A DNA stretch of 64,000 bases from the NCBI RefSeq assembly GCF_009176545.1, contig NZ_VTOJ01000001.1, positions 930,001 through 994,000 of the forward strand, in the 5' to 3' direction. This document shows, piece after piece, positions 1 through 8,765 of this stretch. The DNA comes from Salinigranum salinum (GTDB taxonomy: Archaea; Halobacteriota; Halobacteria; Halobacteriales; Haloferacaceae). The translations under genes were made by a program, and so were the position numbers. How positions within the stretch are numbered: the stretch's first letter is position 1; each line of letters starts with the position of its first letter. The notes beneath the pieces were generated by a model, which saw only the letters and a program-made list of their open reading frames with translations, was not told the DNA's origin and did no database searches.

Positions 1-131
1 AGCTTCGTCTCGTCGCGTCCGTTGACCACGACGTTCGCGCCCTCGCGGACGAACGCCCGTGCGACACCGTATCCGAGTCCGCTCGTCGACGCCATGACGA
101 CGGCCGTGTCGCCGTCGAGATCGAGATCCAT
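1..131 (-). CDS. SDR-family oxidoreductase, N-terminal part only
   Basis: The reading frame runs off the left edge, so only the first 43 or so residues are visible. They show a Rossmann start: a short strand, then the glycine-rich motif TSGLGYG (TGxxxGxG with the first Gly replaced by Ser), then a helix and the strand ANVVVNGRD, which normally binds NAD(P). This fits a short-chain dehydrogenase/reductase. The substrate cannot be told because the catalytic Ser-Tyr-Lys region lies outside the window. The start is the ATG at 131-129, preceding MDLDLDGDTAVV, a common haloarchaeal SDR opening. Confidence 0.75.
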   Translation of the reverse strand, partial: MDLDLDGDTAVVMASTSGLGYGVARAFVREGANVVVNGRDETK

Positions 132-201
132 CGTCCTCGATACGAGCGCAGGGACAAGGTTCTTTCTGCGGTCGGACGGTGCCGTGACCGGAGACGCCGA
201 G

Positions 202-639
202 CTACGCGTCGTCGGGTGTCGGGGAGTCGTCGACGGCGTCGCGAACGAGCGCCTCGAACTCGTCGGCCGCGATCTCGTAGACGGACCGCCCCTCCTCGTT
301 TCGGACCCGCTCGACGTGCGCCACGGGACTGCGATCGACGAACAGCGTCCAGCCCTCGTCCGCGTCGCTCGTGATCCGTTTCCGCAAGCGGATCTCGACG
401 CCCAGCTCGGATTCGAGCGTCTCGACGCGTTCGGGGAGCACCGTCCCGTCCGCGAACGTCGGGGGGCGGTACGGTCGCATCTCGTGATCGCGGAACGATT
501 CGAGGTTCTGCCGCCACCACGACGGGAGGGCGTCGACGTCCGTGTCGGCGTAGGGGTCCTCCTCGTCGAAGCCGGGTGGGTTGTTCGCGAGCCGGGAGAC
601 GGTGTCGTCGGCGTCGGTGCTGTCGTCGGCGTCGGTCAT
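202..639 (-). CDS. conserved haloarchaeal-type hypothetical protein
   Basis: A 145-residue, very acidic soluble protein with no signal peptide or membrane segment. The ATG at 639-637 gives a normal acidic start (MTDADDSTDADD); the open frame further upstream is arginine-rich and overlaps the Rieske gene, so it was not used. Residues around 35-60 contain an aromatic stretch (PSWWRQNLESFRDHEMRPYRPP), and the C-terminal half is an alpha/beta domain with a DxDEGWTLFVDRSPVAHVER pattern. I do not recognise the family. It lies 11 bases downstream of the Rieske gene on the same strand, so it may belong to the Rieske-amidohydrolase operon. Confidence 0.7.
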   Translation of the reverse strand: MTDADDSTDADDTVSRLANNPPGFDEEDPYADTDVDALPSWWRQNLESFRDHEMRPYRPPTFADGTVLPERVETLESELGVEIRLRKRITSDADEGWTLFVDRSPVAHVERVRNEEGRSVYEIAADEFEALVRDAVDDSPTPDDA

Positions 640-650
640 CGGTTCTCGGG

Positions 651-1007
651 TCACTCCCTGACGACGTAGATCTCGCCGTCTTCGACCTCCGTCTCGAACG
701 TCGGCACGCGGTACGTGGCGTCCCGGATGTTCTCGCCGGTCTTGATGTCGAACTTCCAGTTGTGCCACGGGCAGGTGACCACCCGCGGCTCGTCGTCGTA
801 CTGCCAGGTGAAATCCGGTGGCTCGGCCACCATCTTCCCCAGGAGGGCCCCCTCACACAGCGGTCCCGACTGGTGGACGCAGTAGTTCAGGACGGCGTGG
901 TACTCCCCGCCCGTGTGGAACACGGCGATCTCGGCCCCGCCGACCTCGACGATGATCCGCTCGTTCTCCCCGATGTCGTCGGTGGAGGCGACTCTGTGCC
1001 TGACCAT
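651..1007 (-). CDS. Rieske [2Fe-2S] protein
   Basis: A small soluble Rieske protein of 118 residues. The cluster ligands are C43-V-H45 and C79-P-W-H82. The pattern is right, but 33 residues separate the two ligand pairs, about twice the usual 15-17; the insert contains an extra Cys (C51). Small stand-alone Rieske proteins usually pass electrons to an oxygenase or reductase. No oxygenase large subunit lies nearby. The ATG overlaps the stop of the upstream amidohydrolase gene, which implies translational coupling and a joint role. Confidence 0.88.
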   Translation of the reverse strand: MVRHRVASTDDIGENERIIVEVGGAEIAVFHTGGEYHAVLNYCVHQSGPLCEGALLGKMVAEPPDFTWQYDDEPRVVTCPWHNWKFDIKTGENIRDATYRVPTFETEVEDGEIYVVRE

Positions 1008-2152
1008 TACACGTCGATCCCGAAGACGTCGCGCGCGGTCTCGCCCATCATGCCGCGGACCTGGTCGTCGGCCAGTTCGCCCTTGATCGGCGTGAACAGC
1101 TCCTCGGGCGTGTCGAAGTCCGAGTGCGGGATGTCGGCCGCGTACATCAGGTTCTCCGGGCCCGCCATCTCGGCCAGCTGGGCGACGTGTTTCATCTCGC
1201 GGTCGGTGTGGCCGACCGGCTGCGTCGTGAAGTAGAAGCGTTCGTCGATGTACTTGCTCGGGAGCTTGTCGAGCATCGGCATCTCGTCGCCGAGCCCGAG
1301 GTGGTACCGGTCGAGCCGCATCCTCCAGTACGGGATCCACCCGATTCCGGCCTCCTGGATGACGAACGTCAGGTCGGGGTACCGCATCGGCACTCCCTCG
1401 TAGAGGAGCTTCACGAGGTTCCACATCTGCGAGAACGGGTGGGCGACGACCTTGTCCTGTGCGAACAGCTCGTGCCAGCGGTGTTGCAGCGGGAACCCGT
1501 GGCCGATCGCCGGGAACGAACTGTGGTACGTCACGGGGAGGTCCTGTTCCTGGGCGGCCGTGTAGATCGGGTCCCACCACTCGTGACTGACCGGAATGCG
1601 GTGGCCGGTCGCGCCGAGCTGGACGGCGACCACGCCGTCCTTCCCCCCCCACTTTCTGATCTCCTCGGCACCCATCGTCGGGTCCTGGCCGGGAACGACG
1701 ATCGCCATCGACAGCCGGTCGGACTGGGTGACGAACGTCTCGTACACCCACTCGTTGTACCCCTGCGTCAGCGCCGCCGCCGCCTGCGGGTTGTTCACCG
1801 TCGGCAGCGCGACCATCAGCGTGGGGTTGATGATGCCGTGGTCGATGTCGAACTCGTCCAGCCGGAGCAGCTTCGTCTCCAGCTTGTCCTCGCCCTGTTG
1901 CATCACACCGTCCGCGCCGCCGTAGTTCGACGCCATCGCCGTGTTCGAGAACGGCGGGAGCGCCGTCGTCACGGAGAACAGCTCGCGCCAGGGCTCGCTC
2001 GACTGTTCGATGATCCGCTTGATCCCGCCGTATCGGTCCTCGTCGATGTACGGCAGGAAGTCCTCGACCGCCTCGCTCACGTGCTCGTCCGAGCTGACGA
2101 TCACGTCGAGATCGCTGACGCGCTTCAGCGTCCGTTCGCTTGAGAGGGACAT
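1007..2152 (-). CDS. amidohydrolase-2 family TIM-barrel protein
   Basis: A 381-residue protein of the amidohydrolase-related family (PF04909-like), which includes metal-dependent decarboxylases and hydratases such as LigW, LigJ and ACMSD. Family-like segments are VTYHSSFPAIGH, VAHPFSQMWNL, a PDLTFVIQEAGIGWIPYW block near the C-terminal third, and YAADIPHSDFDTPE. The usual N-terminal DxHxH metal motif is replaced by SDEHVSEAV, so metal binding may differ. A TATA-like box at 2181-2188 sits about 30 bases before the chosen ATG (2152-2150), consistent with a leaderless transcript. The stop overlaps the start of the Rieske gene. An aromatic or cyclic acid substrate is possible but not shown. Confidence 0.82.
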   Translation of the reverse strand: MSLSSERTLKRVSDLDVIVSSDEHVSEAVEDFLPYIDEDRYGGIKRIIEQSSEPWRELFSVTTALPPFSNTAMASNYGGADGVMQQGEDKLETKLLRLDEFDIDHGIINPTLMVALPTVNNPQAAAALTQGYNEWVYETFVTQSDRLSMAIVVPGQDPTMGAEEIRKWGGKDGVVAVQLGATGHRIPVSHEWWDPIYTAAQEQDLPVTYHSSFPAIGHGFPLQHRWHELFAQDKVVAHPFSQMWNLVKLLYEGVPMRYPDLTFVIQEAGIGWIPYWRMRLDRYHLGLGDEMPMLDKLPSKYIDERFYFTTQPVGHTDREMKHVAQLAEMAGPENLMYAADIPHSDFDTPEELFTPIKGELADDQVRGMMGETARDVFGIDV

Positions 2153-2180
2153 GCGTGTGAGAGCTATTCGCATATGCGTA

Positions 2181-2188
2181 CTTATACT
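2181..2188 (-). promoter_or_regulatory. TATA-like promoter of the amidohydrolase gene
   Basis: On the minus strand the sequence reads AGTATAAG, centred about 33 bases before the ATG at 2152. This is close to the spacing expected for a short-leader or leaderless haloarchaeal transcript. Confidence 0.5.
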
Positions 2189-2300
2189 CTCGGGGGTGAC
2201 GTCCGGCGACTGCAGGCGCGGCGAACCGGCCGCTCCGGTGGTACGCCTGCTCGTTTCGGTGACCGGCTGTCGCCGCCCGGATCGCGGCATCGCGGTTATT

Positions 2301-2314
2301 TTAGACGCGTCTAA
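2301..2314. promoter_or_regulatory. perfect palindrome, candidate metal-regulator operator
   Basis: TTAGACGCGTCTAA is a perfect 14-bp palindrome in the gap between the divergent amidohydrolase and zinc-importer genes, 57 bases before the importer's ATG. The half-sites TTAG/CTAA resemble those of DtxR-family metal-dependent repressors, which haloarchaea have in several copies. Position and symmetry are seen; the regulator is inferred. Confidence 0.55.
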
Positions 2315-2370
2315 TTTATGAGTTTGTTCAGTAGCATTCTTATGTTGTCCTCTCTTATGTGACCGTGAGC

Positions 2371-3456
2371 ATGACCGACGCGGAACCGTCGCCGACGCGA
2401 CGACCTCTCTCACGACGGCAGGCACTCGCTGCCGGAACCAGTCTGATCACAGCCGGCCTCGCCGGCTGTACTGCCGGTGGGCGGGTCGAACAGGGGAGCA
2501 ACGCCACCGCGGACGCGACCGACGACGGGGGGGGCCCGGTCGTCGTCGCCTCCTTCTTCAGCTTCTTCGACTTCGCCCGCACGGTCGCGAGCGACACGCC
2601 CGTCCGAGTGCGGAACCTCGTTCCCACGGGCCTCCACGGACACGGCTGGGAGCCCAACGCGAGCATCACGAGGGACATCATCGAAGCGGACGCGTTCGTC
2701 CACGTCGGCGAGAACTTCCAGCCGTGGGCCGACCGCGCCATCCAGACGCTGAAAGACGACGGCGTCGACACGCAGCTCATCAACGTCCGCGAGGGTGTCG
2801 AACTGGTCGACCTCGCCGCGAGCCTCGACCCGGAGGAGGAGGGCGTCGGTGAGGGCCGCGGGCAGGACCCGCACTTCTGGCTCGACCCCCAGCGCGCCAA
2901 ACAGTCGGTGGACAACATCACCGAGGGGTTCGTCGAGCTCGCGCCCGAACACGCGGACACCTTCCGCGCGAACGCGGAGACGTACAAGACCGACGTGCTG
3001 GACCGGATCGACCGCGACTACCGGGCCATCTTCGACAGCGCTCCGCGGAACGTCGTCCAGCTGGCGGCCCACAACGCGTTTCAGTACCTCGGCGTCCGCT
3101 ACGGCGTCGAGATGCGCCCCCTCGTCGTGAACCTCGCGGCGAGCGGCGACGTCAAACCCTCGGACATCACCGAGGCCAAACGCGTCATCGAGGAGAACGG
3201 TATCCGGTACATCGGTGCCGCGGTGTTCGAGACGCGCCGCCCAGCCCAGCAGCTGATCGCCGAGACCGACGTCGAGGCGTACTACCCGGTGACCCCGTAC
3301 GCCGGCGTCCGGGAGGACTGGGTCGAGATGGGCTGGGGGTACGAGGAGATCGCGTACAACATCAACATGCCGACGTTCGAGGTCGTGCTCGGGAACAAGC
3401 CGCCCGAAGAAGCCGGCCCCGACGGCTGGGACGCGCAGTGGAGGAACTTCGAATGA
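2371..3456 (+). CDS. znuA: zinc/manganese ABC transporter substrate-binding lipoprotein (ZnuA/TroA type)
   Basis: A 361-residue cluster A-I metal-binding lipoprotein that captures Zn(II) or Mn(II) outside the cell. The signal has a twin-arginine motif (SRRQALAAG) and a lipobox ending at C33. Metal-ligand positions are recognisable: His in LHGHGWEP, His in DPHFWLDP, His in AHNAFQYLGV, and an acidic residue in AVFETRRP. The His-rich loop of bacterial ZnuA is absent; an acidic EEEGVGEG segment stands in its place. ATG 2371 was chosen over the in-frame GTG at 2359 because it gives a standard Tat signal. The stop overlaps the ATPase start (ATGA), so the three genes form one operon. Zinc versus manganese cannot be settled from sequence. 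Confidence 0.92.
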   Translation: MTDAEPSPTRRPLSRRQALAAGTSLITAGLAGCTAGGRVEQGSNATADATDDGGGPVVVASFFSFFDFARTVASDTPVRVRNLVPTGLHGHGWEPNASITRDIIEADAFVHVGENFQPWADRAIQTLKDDGVDTQLINVREGVELVDLAASLDPEEEGVGEGRGQDPHFWLDPQRAKQSVDNITEGFVELAPEHADTFRANAETYKTDVLDRIDRDYRAIFDSAPRNVVQLAAHNAFQYLGVRYGVEMRPLVVNLAASGDVKPSDITEAKRVIEENGIRYIGAAVFETRRPAQQLIAETDVEAYYPVTPYAGVREDWVEMGWGYEEIAYNINMPTFEVVLGNKPPEEAGPDGWDAQWRNFE

Positions 3457-4232
3457 GCGCCGCAGGGAGTCGGGAGAGGGACGTCACGGCCGGCGACGGC
3501 GCCGTGGTCGAACTCTCGGGAGTGGACTTCGGCTACACCGCCACCCCGGTCGTCGAGGACGTCTCGCTGCGGATCGATCCGGGCGAGTACGTCGCCGTCG
3601 TCGGCCCCAACGGCTCGGGGAAGTCGACGGTGATGAAGCTCATGCTCGGGCTGCTCCGCCCGGACGAGGGCACCGCGCGGCTGTTCGGCGAGCCCGCCCA
3701 CCGGTTCGACGACGGCGCTCGTCTGGGGTACGTCGCCCAGCACGCCAGCGCGTCGAAGGAGATGCCCATCACCGTCCGCGAGGTGGTTCGGATGGGCCGA
3801 TTCCCGCACGTCGGCTTCGGCCGACTCTCCCGCACGGACCGACGCATCGTCGACCGCGCGCTCGACACCGTGGGGATGACGGCGTTCGCCGACCGCCGCG
3901 TGACGCAGCTGTCCGGCGGCCAGCGCCAGCGCGCGTTCATCGCCCGGGCGCTGGCGAGCGAGGCCGACCTGCTCGTCCTCGACGAACCCACGGTGGGTGT
4001 CGACGCCGAGTCCGTCGAGGCGTTCTACGAACTGCTCAAGACGCTCAACTACGAGGGCATCACCATCGTGCTCATCGAACACGACCTCGGCGCCGTCACC
4101 GACCACGCCGAGCGGGTAGTCTGTCTCAACCGCGAGATCTACTTCGACGGCCCTACCGCGGAGTTCGTCGAGAGCGACGCGCTCGCACGGGCGTTCGGCA
4201 CCGCGGCGTCGTTCCTCGGAGGGTCGCGATGA
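3453..4232 (+). CDS. znuC: metal ABC transporter ATP-binding protein
   Basis: The 259-residue ATPase of the importer. Visible motifs are Walker A GPNGSGKST, signature LSGGQRQR, Walker B LLVLDEPTVGVD and the switch His in LIEHD. It should power metal uptake through the permease that follows. The start is the ATG that overlaps the znuA stop; the last bases overlap the permease ATG in the same ATGA manner, a tightly coupled operon. Confidence 0.95.
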   Translation: MSAAGSRERDVTAGDGAVVELSGVDFGYTATPVVEDVSLRIDPGEYVAVVGPNGSGKSTVMKLMLGLLRPDEGTARLFGEPAHRFDDGARLGYVAQHASASKEMPITVREVVRMGRFPHVGFGRLSRTDRRIVDRALDTVGMTAFADRRVTQLSGGQRQRAFIARALASEADLLVLDEPTVGVDAESVEAFYELLKTLNYEGITIVLIEHDLGAVTDHAERVVCLNREIYFDGPTAEFVESDALARAFGTAASFLGGSR

Positions 4233-5287
4233 CCGGGATGGCTGTCGGGGTCGAGTCCGACGCCGGTACCGGGACGAACGCCCTCGCCGTCGCGCTCCAG
4301 TCGGGCGGGAGCCCGCTCGACGCGCTGTTCGCCCCGCTCTACTGGCTGCTCTCTTGGTGGTCGGACGCCATGTTCCGGCTCGCGCGGCTGACCGGTCTCG
4401 AACTCCTGCAGTACCAGTTCATGCACCGGGCGATACTGGTGGGGCTGTGTATCGGGGTGATGGCCCCCCTCATCGGGACCTTCCTGGTGCACCGCCAGCT
4501 GGCGCTCATCGGCGACGCGCTGGCGCACACCGCCTTCGCCGGCGTCGCGGTCGGGCTCTTCCTCAACGCGGTGATCGATCTGGGCGTCTCCCCGTACCTC
4601 ACGGCGGTCGTCGTCGCCATGATCGCGGCGCTGTTGATCGAACTCATCTCGGAGGTGACGGACGCGTACAACGACGTCTCGATGGCAATCGTGCTCTCGA
4701 CGGGCTTCGCGCTCGGGACGACGCTCATCAGCATCAACGCCGGCGGCCTCGCCGTGGGGATCAACCAGTTCCTCTTCGGCAACCTCTCCACCGTCTCGGC
4801 GGAGAACGCCGCCATCCTGCTCGTCCTCTTTTCGGTCATCGTCGCCACGGTCGCGGTGACGCGAAACCAGCTGCTGTACGTCACGTTCGACGAGACTGCC
4901 GCCGCCGTCTCCGGCATCCCCGTCAAGTGGTACAACCGGATGCTCGTGATGTTGACCGCGATGGTCGTCGTGGGTGCGATGCAGATCATGGGCGTCATCC
5001 TCGTCGCCGCGATGCTCGTCGTGCCGGTGGCCGGCGCGGCGCAGGTGTCGCGCAGCTTCTCCGAGTCGATCGTCGTCTCCGTCGTCCTCGCCGAACTCGC
5101 CGTGCTCCTCGGCATGGGCGTCTCGTACTACGGCGAGGCCACCGCGGGCGGCGTCATCGTCCTCGTGGCGGTCGCCATCTACGTCGTCGCGGTCGTCGTC
5201 GGGAAGCTACAGACGGCGATGGGCGAGGACGCGACCCTGGAGATGGGACGGATCGCCCCCGACGAGACCGAGTCGCCGTCGGACTGA
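4229..5287 (+). CDS. znuB: metal ABC transporter permease (ABC-3 family)
   Basis: A 352-residue integral membrane protein with about eight hydrophobic helices after an N-terminal extension of about 65 residues. The segment LAHTAFAGVAVGLFL and the late QIMGVILVAAMLVVPVAGAAQ stretch are typical of ZnuB/TroC permeases. It forms the membrane channel of the znuA-znuC importer. The gene overlaps znuC by 4 bases. The following gap of 123 bases ends the operon. Confidence 0.93.
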   Translation: MTGMAVGVESDAGTGTNALAVALQSGGSPLDALFAPLYWLLSWWSDAMFRLARLTGLELLQYQFMHRAILVGLCIGVMAPLIGTFLVHRQLALIGDALAHTAFAGVAVGLFLNAVIDLGVSPYLTAVVVAMIAALLIELISEVTDAYNDVSMAIVLSTGFALGTTLISINAGGLAVGINQFLFGNLSTVSAENAAILLVLFSVIVATVAVTRNQLLYVTFDETAAAVSGIPVKWYNRMLVMLTAMVVVGAMQIMGVILVAAMLVVPVAGAAQVSRSFSESIVVSVVLAELAVLLGMGVSYYGEATAGGVIVLVAVAIYVVAVVVGKLQTAMGEDATLEMGRIAPDETESPSD

Positions 5288-5410
5288 GACCGGGCAGCGT
5301 CGACGCGTCGACTCGCCTGCGATCCACCCGATTCCGTCGGTCGTGCGTCTGACGGAGCTTCAAGTAGCGGTGAGCGCTACCTCTCCGCACGCGGCCGAGG
5401 TAGACACACG

Positions 5411-6037
5411 ATGGGTATTCTCGCACGACTCAAGTCCGCCCTCTTCCCGGATCCCGCACAGGTCCCCGCGACGATCGGGCTGTACGGGCCACCGAACGCC
5501 GGCAAGACGACGCTCGCCAACCGCATCGCTTCGGACTGGGCCGACGTCACCGTCGGCGACGCGAGCGAGGTCCCTCACGAGACCCAGCACGCCCAGCGCG
5601 CCGACGGGATCGAGATCGAACACGACGAGGGGACGGTCACGGTCGACGTCGTCGACACGCCCGGCGTCGCGACCGAGGTCGACCACGCCGCCTTCCGCGA
5701 CCACGGGTTGAGCGAGGCCGACGCCCGGGAGCGGGCGCGCGGGGCGACGCAGGGGATCGGCGACTCGATACGCGTCCTCCGCGAGGAGGTCGGTGGCGTC
5801 ATCTACGTGCTCGACGCGACGCGCGACCCCCACGAGCAGGTCAACGGGATGCTGCTGGGCATCGCCGAGAACCAGGGGCTCCCGCTCGTCCTCGTCGCCA
5901 ACAAGATCGACCACGCCGACGCCGACACGGAGCAGGTCGCCGACGCGTTCCCCCACTACGACGTGGTTCCCGTCTCGGGGCTCACGGGCGACAACGCCGA
6001 CGCGCTCTACGCGGCCATCGCCGATCGGTTCGGGTAG
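5411..6037 (+). CDS. Era-like small GTPase
   Basis: A 208-residue cytoplasmic GTP-binding protein. G1 is GPPNAGKTT (P-loop), G3 is DTPGV, G4 is NKID, and a G5-like VSGL follows. It has no KH domain, so it is shorter than bacterial Era. Similar stand-alone Era-like GTPases are widespread in haloarchaea; their cellular role is not firmly known, and ribosome or membrane-assembly roles are guesses by analogy. The ATG at 5411 immediately precedes MGILARLKSALFPDP, a likely amphipathic N-terminus. It is monocistronic as far as can be seen. Confidence 0.88.
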   Translation: MGILARLKSALFPDPAQVPATIGLYGPPNAGKTTLANRIASDWADVTVGDASEVPHETQHAQRADGIEIEHDEGTVTVDVVDTPGVATEVDHAAFRDHGLSEADARERARGATQGIGDSIRVLREEVGGVIYVLDATRDPHEQVNGMLLGIAENQGLPLVLVANKIDHADADTEQVADAFPHYDVVPVSGLTGDNADALYAAIADRFG

Positions 6038-6202
6038 CGACCTCCGTTCTCGGGTGGGGTGGTCTCGCCGCTCCCTCCGACCGGGCCCTCGTTCTCGCGC
6101 TCGTCCCATCGAGGGCCCGCGGCGAAGCGGTTACGGGACGTCGGGGCGAACGTTTACACCGTGCCCTCCACTCGTTCGCGGATCGACTCGAGGACCGACG
6201 AC

Positions 6203-7006
6203 GTGACGCCGCCGACAGACGACGTGACGCTTCCGGACGGCCGCACCCTCGCGTACGCGGTCGCCGGCGACCCCGATGGGACGCCGGTGCTCGTCCACCA
6301 CGGAACGCCCGGTTCGCGACTGTTCGCGGCGCTCCTCGCGGACGCCGCCTCGGCAGTCGGGGTCCGACTCGTCGTCCCGGACAGGCCGGGGTACGGCCGT
6401 TCGTCGCCACCCCCGATGGGGTGGACGTGGGCGGACTGGCGGACCGACTGCGAGCGACTCCTCGCGGCCGAGTCGGTCGACCACGCGGCGAGCCTCGGCT
6501 TCTCGGGCGGCGGCCCGTTCGCCCTCGCGGCGGCGACGAGCGACCGGACGACGCGGCTGGGACTCGTCAGTGCCGTCGTCCCACCGATCGACGGGTGGCT
6601 CGCCACCCTCGCGCGGCTCCCGCTCGCGCTCCGTCTCCTCTTCGGCGTCTCGGACGCCGTCGCGCGGGTCGGCGGCCCGGCACTCGTGGTCGGCCAGTAC
6701 ACCGACCGGGACGTCGCGGACCCGGTCGCTGACGCGGTCGCGGCCGACTTCCACGAGGCGCTCCGTCAGGGGGCGCGAGCCCCGGCCCGCGAGAACCGTC
6801 TGTTCGCGGCGGATGCGACCGAACCGACCGTTCCGTCCGTGCCGATCCACGCGTGGCACGGCACGCGGGACGCGAACACTCCCGTCGACCCCGTTCGCCA
6901 GTTCGTCCGACACGCCGGCGGGCGGGTGGCGACCCGGGACACGGACCACCTCGGCACCCTCCTCGACTGCCGGCGGGACGCGCTGGCGTGGCTCGTCCAC
7001 GACTGA
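6203..7006 (+). CDS. alpha/beta-fold hydrolase
   Basis: A soluble serine hydrolase of about 267 residues. An oxyanion-hole segment (HHGTPGSR), a nucleophile elbow (GFSGGGPF), an acid in WHGTRDANTP and a late His in DTDHLGT make up the expected catalytic set. The substrate is unknown. The start is uncertain. GTG at 6203 begins the typical family opening VTPPTDDVTLPDGR; another in-frame GTG lies at 6161. The open frame further upstream is arginine-rich and was not used. Confidence 0.82.
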   Translation: MTPPTDDVTLPDGRTLAYAVAGDPDGTPVLVHHGTPGSRLFAALLADAASAVGVRLVVPDRPGYGRSSPPPMGWTWADWRTDCERLLAAESVDHAASLGFSGGGPFALAAATSDRTTRLGLVSAVVPPIDGWLATLARLPLALRLLFGVSDAVARVGGPALVVGQYTDRDVADPVADAVAADFHEALRQGARAPARENRLFAADATEPTVPSVPIHAWHGTRDANTPVDPVRQFVRHAGGRVATRDTDHLGTLLDCRRDALAWLVHD

Positions 7007-7129
7007 GCCGGCGCGCGCGACGGGCGTCCCGCGGTGTCGGGGGGACACCGTCGACGGAGATGACCCGTTCGGGGCCGATTACCACGGTCGACGACCGCAC
7101 GCGGGACGAACCGGCGATCGGCGTCGGAG

Positions 7130-7137
7130 TTATATAT
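7130..7137 (+). promoter_or_regulatory. TATA box of the small zinc-ribbon gene
   Basis: TTATATAT lies 27 bases before the ATG at 7160, a clear leaderless promoter arrangement. Confidence 0.65.
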
Positions 7138-7159
7138 GATACGTGGTGTCTAGTCACAC

Positions 7160-7399
7160 ATGGCCCGAATGCACACGTCCGCGGACGTCGAACTGGGCGA
7201 GCACGGCGCTCCGCTATGCGACTGTGGGGCCGAGATGGAGCCGTTCATCGCGGGCACCCGGCGGACGGGTGGGCTGTTCAGCCCGCGCGTCGAGTACCGA
7301 CTGTTCACCTGTCCGCGCTGTGGCGACGGCTGTCGACTCGAACGCGACCGCGGCGAGACCGAGTGGCACCGACTGACGCACGTGTCGACACCCGACTGA
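7160..7399 (+). CDS. small zinc-ribbon protein
   Basis: A 79-residue protein with two cysteine knuckles: CDCG near residue 20 and CPRCGDGC near residue 52. This is the pattern of haloarchaeal small CPxCG zinc-finger proteins, which are thought to have regulatory or interaction roles. A strong TATA box lies 27 bases upstream. No operon partner is visible. The function is unknown. Confidence 0.75.
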   Translation: MARMHTSADVELGEHGAPLCDCGAEMEPFIAGTRRTGGLFSPRVEYRLFTCPRCGDGCRLERDRGETEWHRLTHVSTPD

Positions 7400-7531
7400 C
7401 GCGCGTGTCGACGCCCCCCGGCTGATCCGACTACGCCTCGACCCACACGGAGTCGACTGACGCACCGTTTCCGTCCCTTCTCCCGCCCCTCCCGTCACGC
7501 AACTCGCTCTCGATCGTGAGCCAGCACCGCG

Positions 7532-8713
7532 TCACCGCCACACGAACAGCGCCGCGACGAGGAGGCTGGCCGCGAGGCTGCCGAACGCGAGGGTGTAGCC
7601 GGCGTAGGTGGCGACGATGCCGACGTACGCGGGGCCGACCGCGCTCGCGGTGAGGAACAGCGCACGTGCGGCTCCGAGGTCGGCCCCCATCCCGTCGGCG
7701 GGCGCGTCGTCCATCACGATGGCGTCGGCGAGCGGGAACTGCGTCTTGTACCCCAGCGCGAGGACGAGCGTGCTCGCCCAGACGACGAGCGACGAGTCGG
7801 CGACGACGATCACGGCGAGGGCGACCGCCGCGACGGCGAGCCCCGCCGCGGAGACGTCCTGTCGACGGAAGCGATCCGAGAGGCCGCCCGCCACCGGCTT
7901 CGTGGCGAACCCGACGACGAAGACGACCGCGAACGCGACCGACGCGAGGCTCTCGGAGAACCCCTTCGCCTGGGCGAGGTACGTCGGGAAGAAGTTGATG
8001 AAGCCGCCGACCATGAAGTAAAAGAGCGCGAAGGCGACGAGCGTCCGGCGCTGGTCACCGGAGGCGACGAGGCGGCGAACCGTGGTCGACACGTCGAGGC
8101 TGGCCGGCTCGACACGGTACGGTTCGTCCGACAGGCCGACGAAGACGACCGCCACGACGGCGAGCGCGACGGCGACGGGGACGAACGGGGCGTGCCACGT
8201 CGCCGACGCGAGGACGACGACGGCGGCGGCCGAGGCGAGCAGGCCGCCGACGTCGGTCCCGGCGGTGAAGACGCCCAGCGCGCGGCCGCGCCGCTCGACG
8301 TACAGGTCGGACACCAGCGCGCGCGAGGGGATGGCGAACAGCCCCTTGCCGAGGCCGATCACCACCGACGCGAGCACGAAGGGGAGGTACGACTCGACAC
8401 CGCTCAGGAGGGCGAAGCCGACGATCATCACGACCAGTCCGGGGACGATGAGTGTCGCCCGCGACCACCGGTCCGAGAGGCGACCACTGGGATACTGTGT
8501 GAGCGCGTACACGCCGCCGAGCGCGGCGAACGCGATGCCGGCCGTCGCCTCCGTGATCCCGAGGTCGGCGATGATCGCCGGGAGCAGCGGCGAGAGGACG
8601 AACCGTCCGCCCTGGACGACCGCCCACCCTATCGAGAGCGTCACGAGCATCCGCCCGGCCCGGCCGCTCGTCAACCGCTCGCCGTCCGCCGACGTCCGTC
8701 CGTGACTGTCCAC
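7532..8713 (-). CDS. MFS transporter
   Basis: A 393-residue integral membrane protein with about 12 hydrophobic helices in two halves, the layout of the major facilitator superfamily. The loop after helix 2 carries the family motif (YPSGRLSDRWSR, a GxxxDRxxR variant), and a second copy appears after helix 8 (GGLSDRFRR). The substrate is not predictable. I chose the GTG at 8713-8711 (VDSHGRTS); the open frame upstream runs through a tandem repeat array and is unlikely to be translated. A short polar tail precedes helix 1. Confidence 0.85.
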   Translation of the reverse strand: MDSHGRTSADGERLTSGRAGRMLVTLSIGWAVVQGGRFVLSPLLPAIIADLGITEATAGIAFAALGGVYALTQYPSGRLSDRWSRATLIVPGLVVMIVGFALLSGVESYLPFVLASVVIGLGKGLFAIPSRALVSDLYVERRGRALGVFTAGTDVGGLLASAAAVVVLASATWHAPFVPVAVALAVVAVVFVGLSDEPYRVEPASLDVSTTVRRLVASGDQRRTLVAFALFYFMVGGFINFFPTYLAQAKGFSESLASVAFAVVFVVGFATKPVAGGLSDRFRRQDVSAAGLAVAAVALAVIVVADSSLVVWASTLVLALGYKTQFPLADAIVMDDAPADGMGADLGAARALFLTASAVGPAYVGIVATYAGYTLAFGSLAASLLVAALFVWR

Positions 8714-8765
8714 GCCTCCGCTTGGGCCGAGGGGGTTTTGACTCCGTCTGATCTCCGCCGATACC

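Noticed and set aside
1124..2143. Long plus-strand open frame opposite the amidohydrolase gene
   Set aside because: It is a mirror of a high-GC gene; its translation is Arg/Val-rich with no family motif, while the minus strand has clear homology-like blocks and a promoter.
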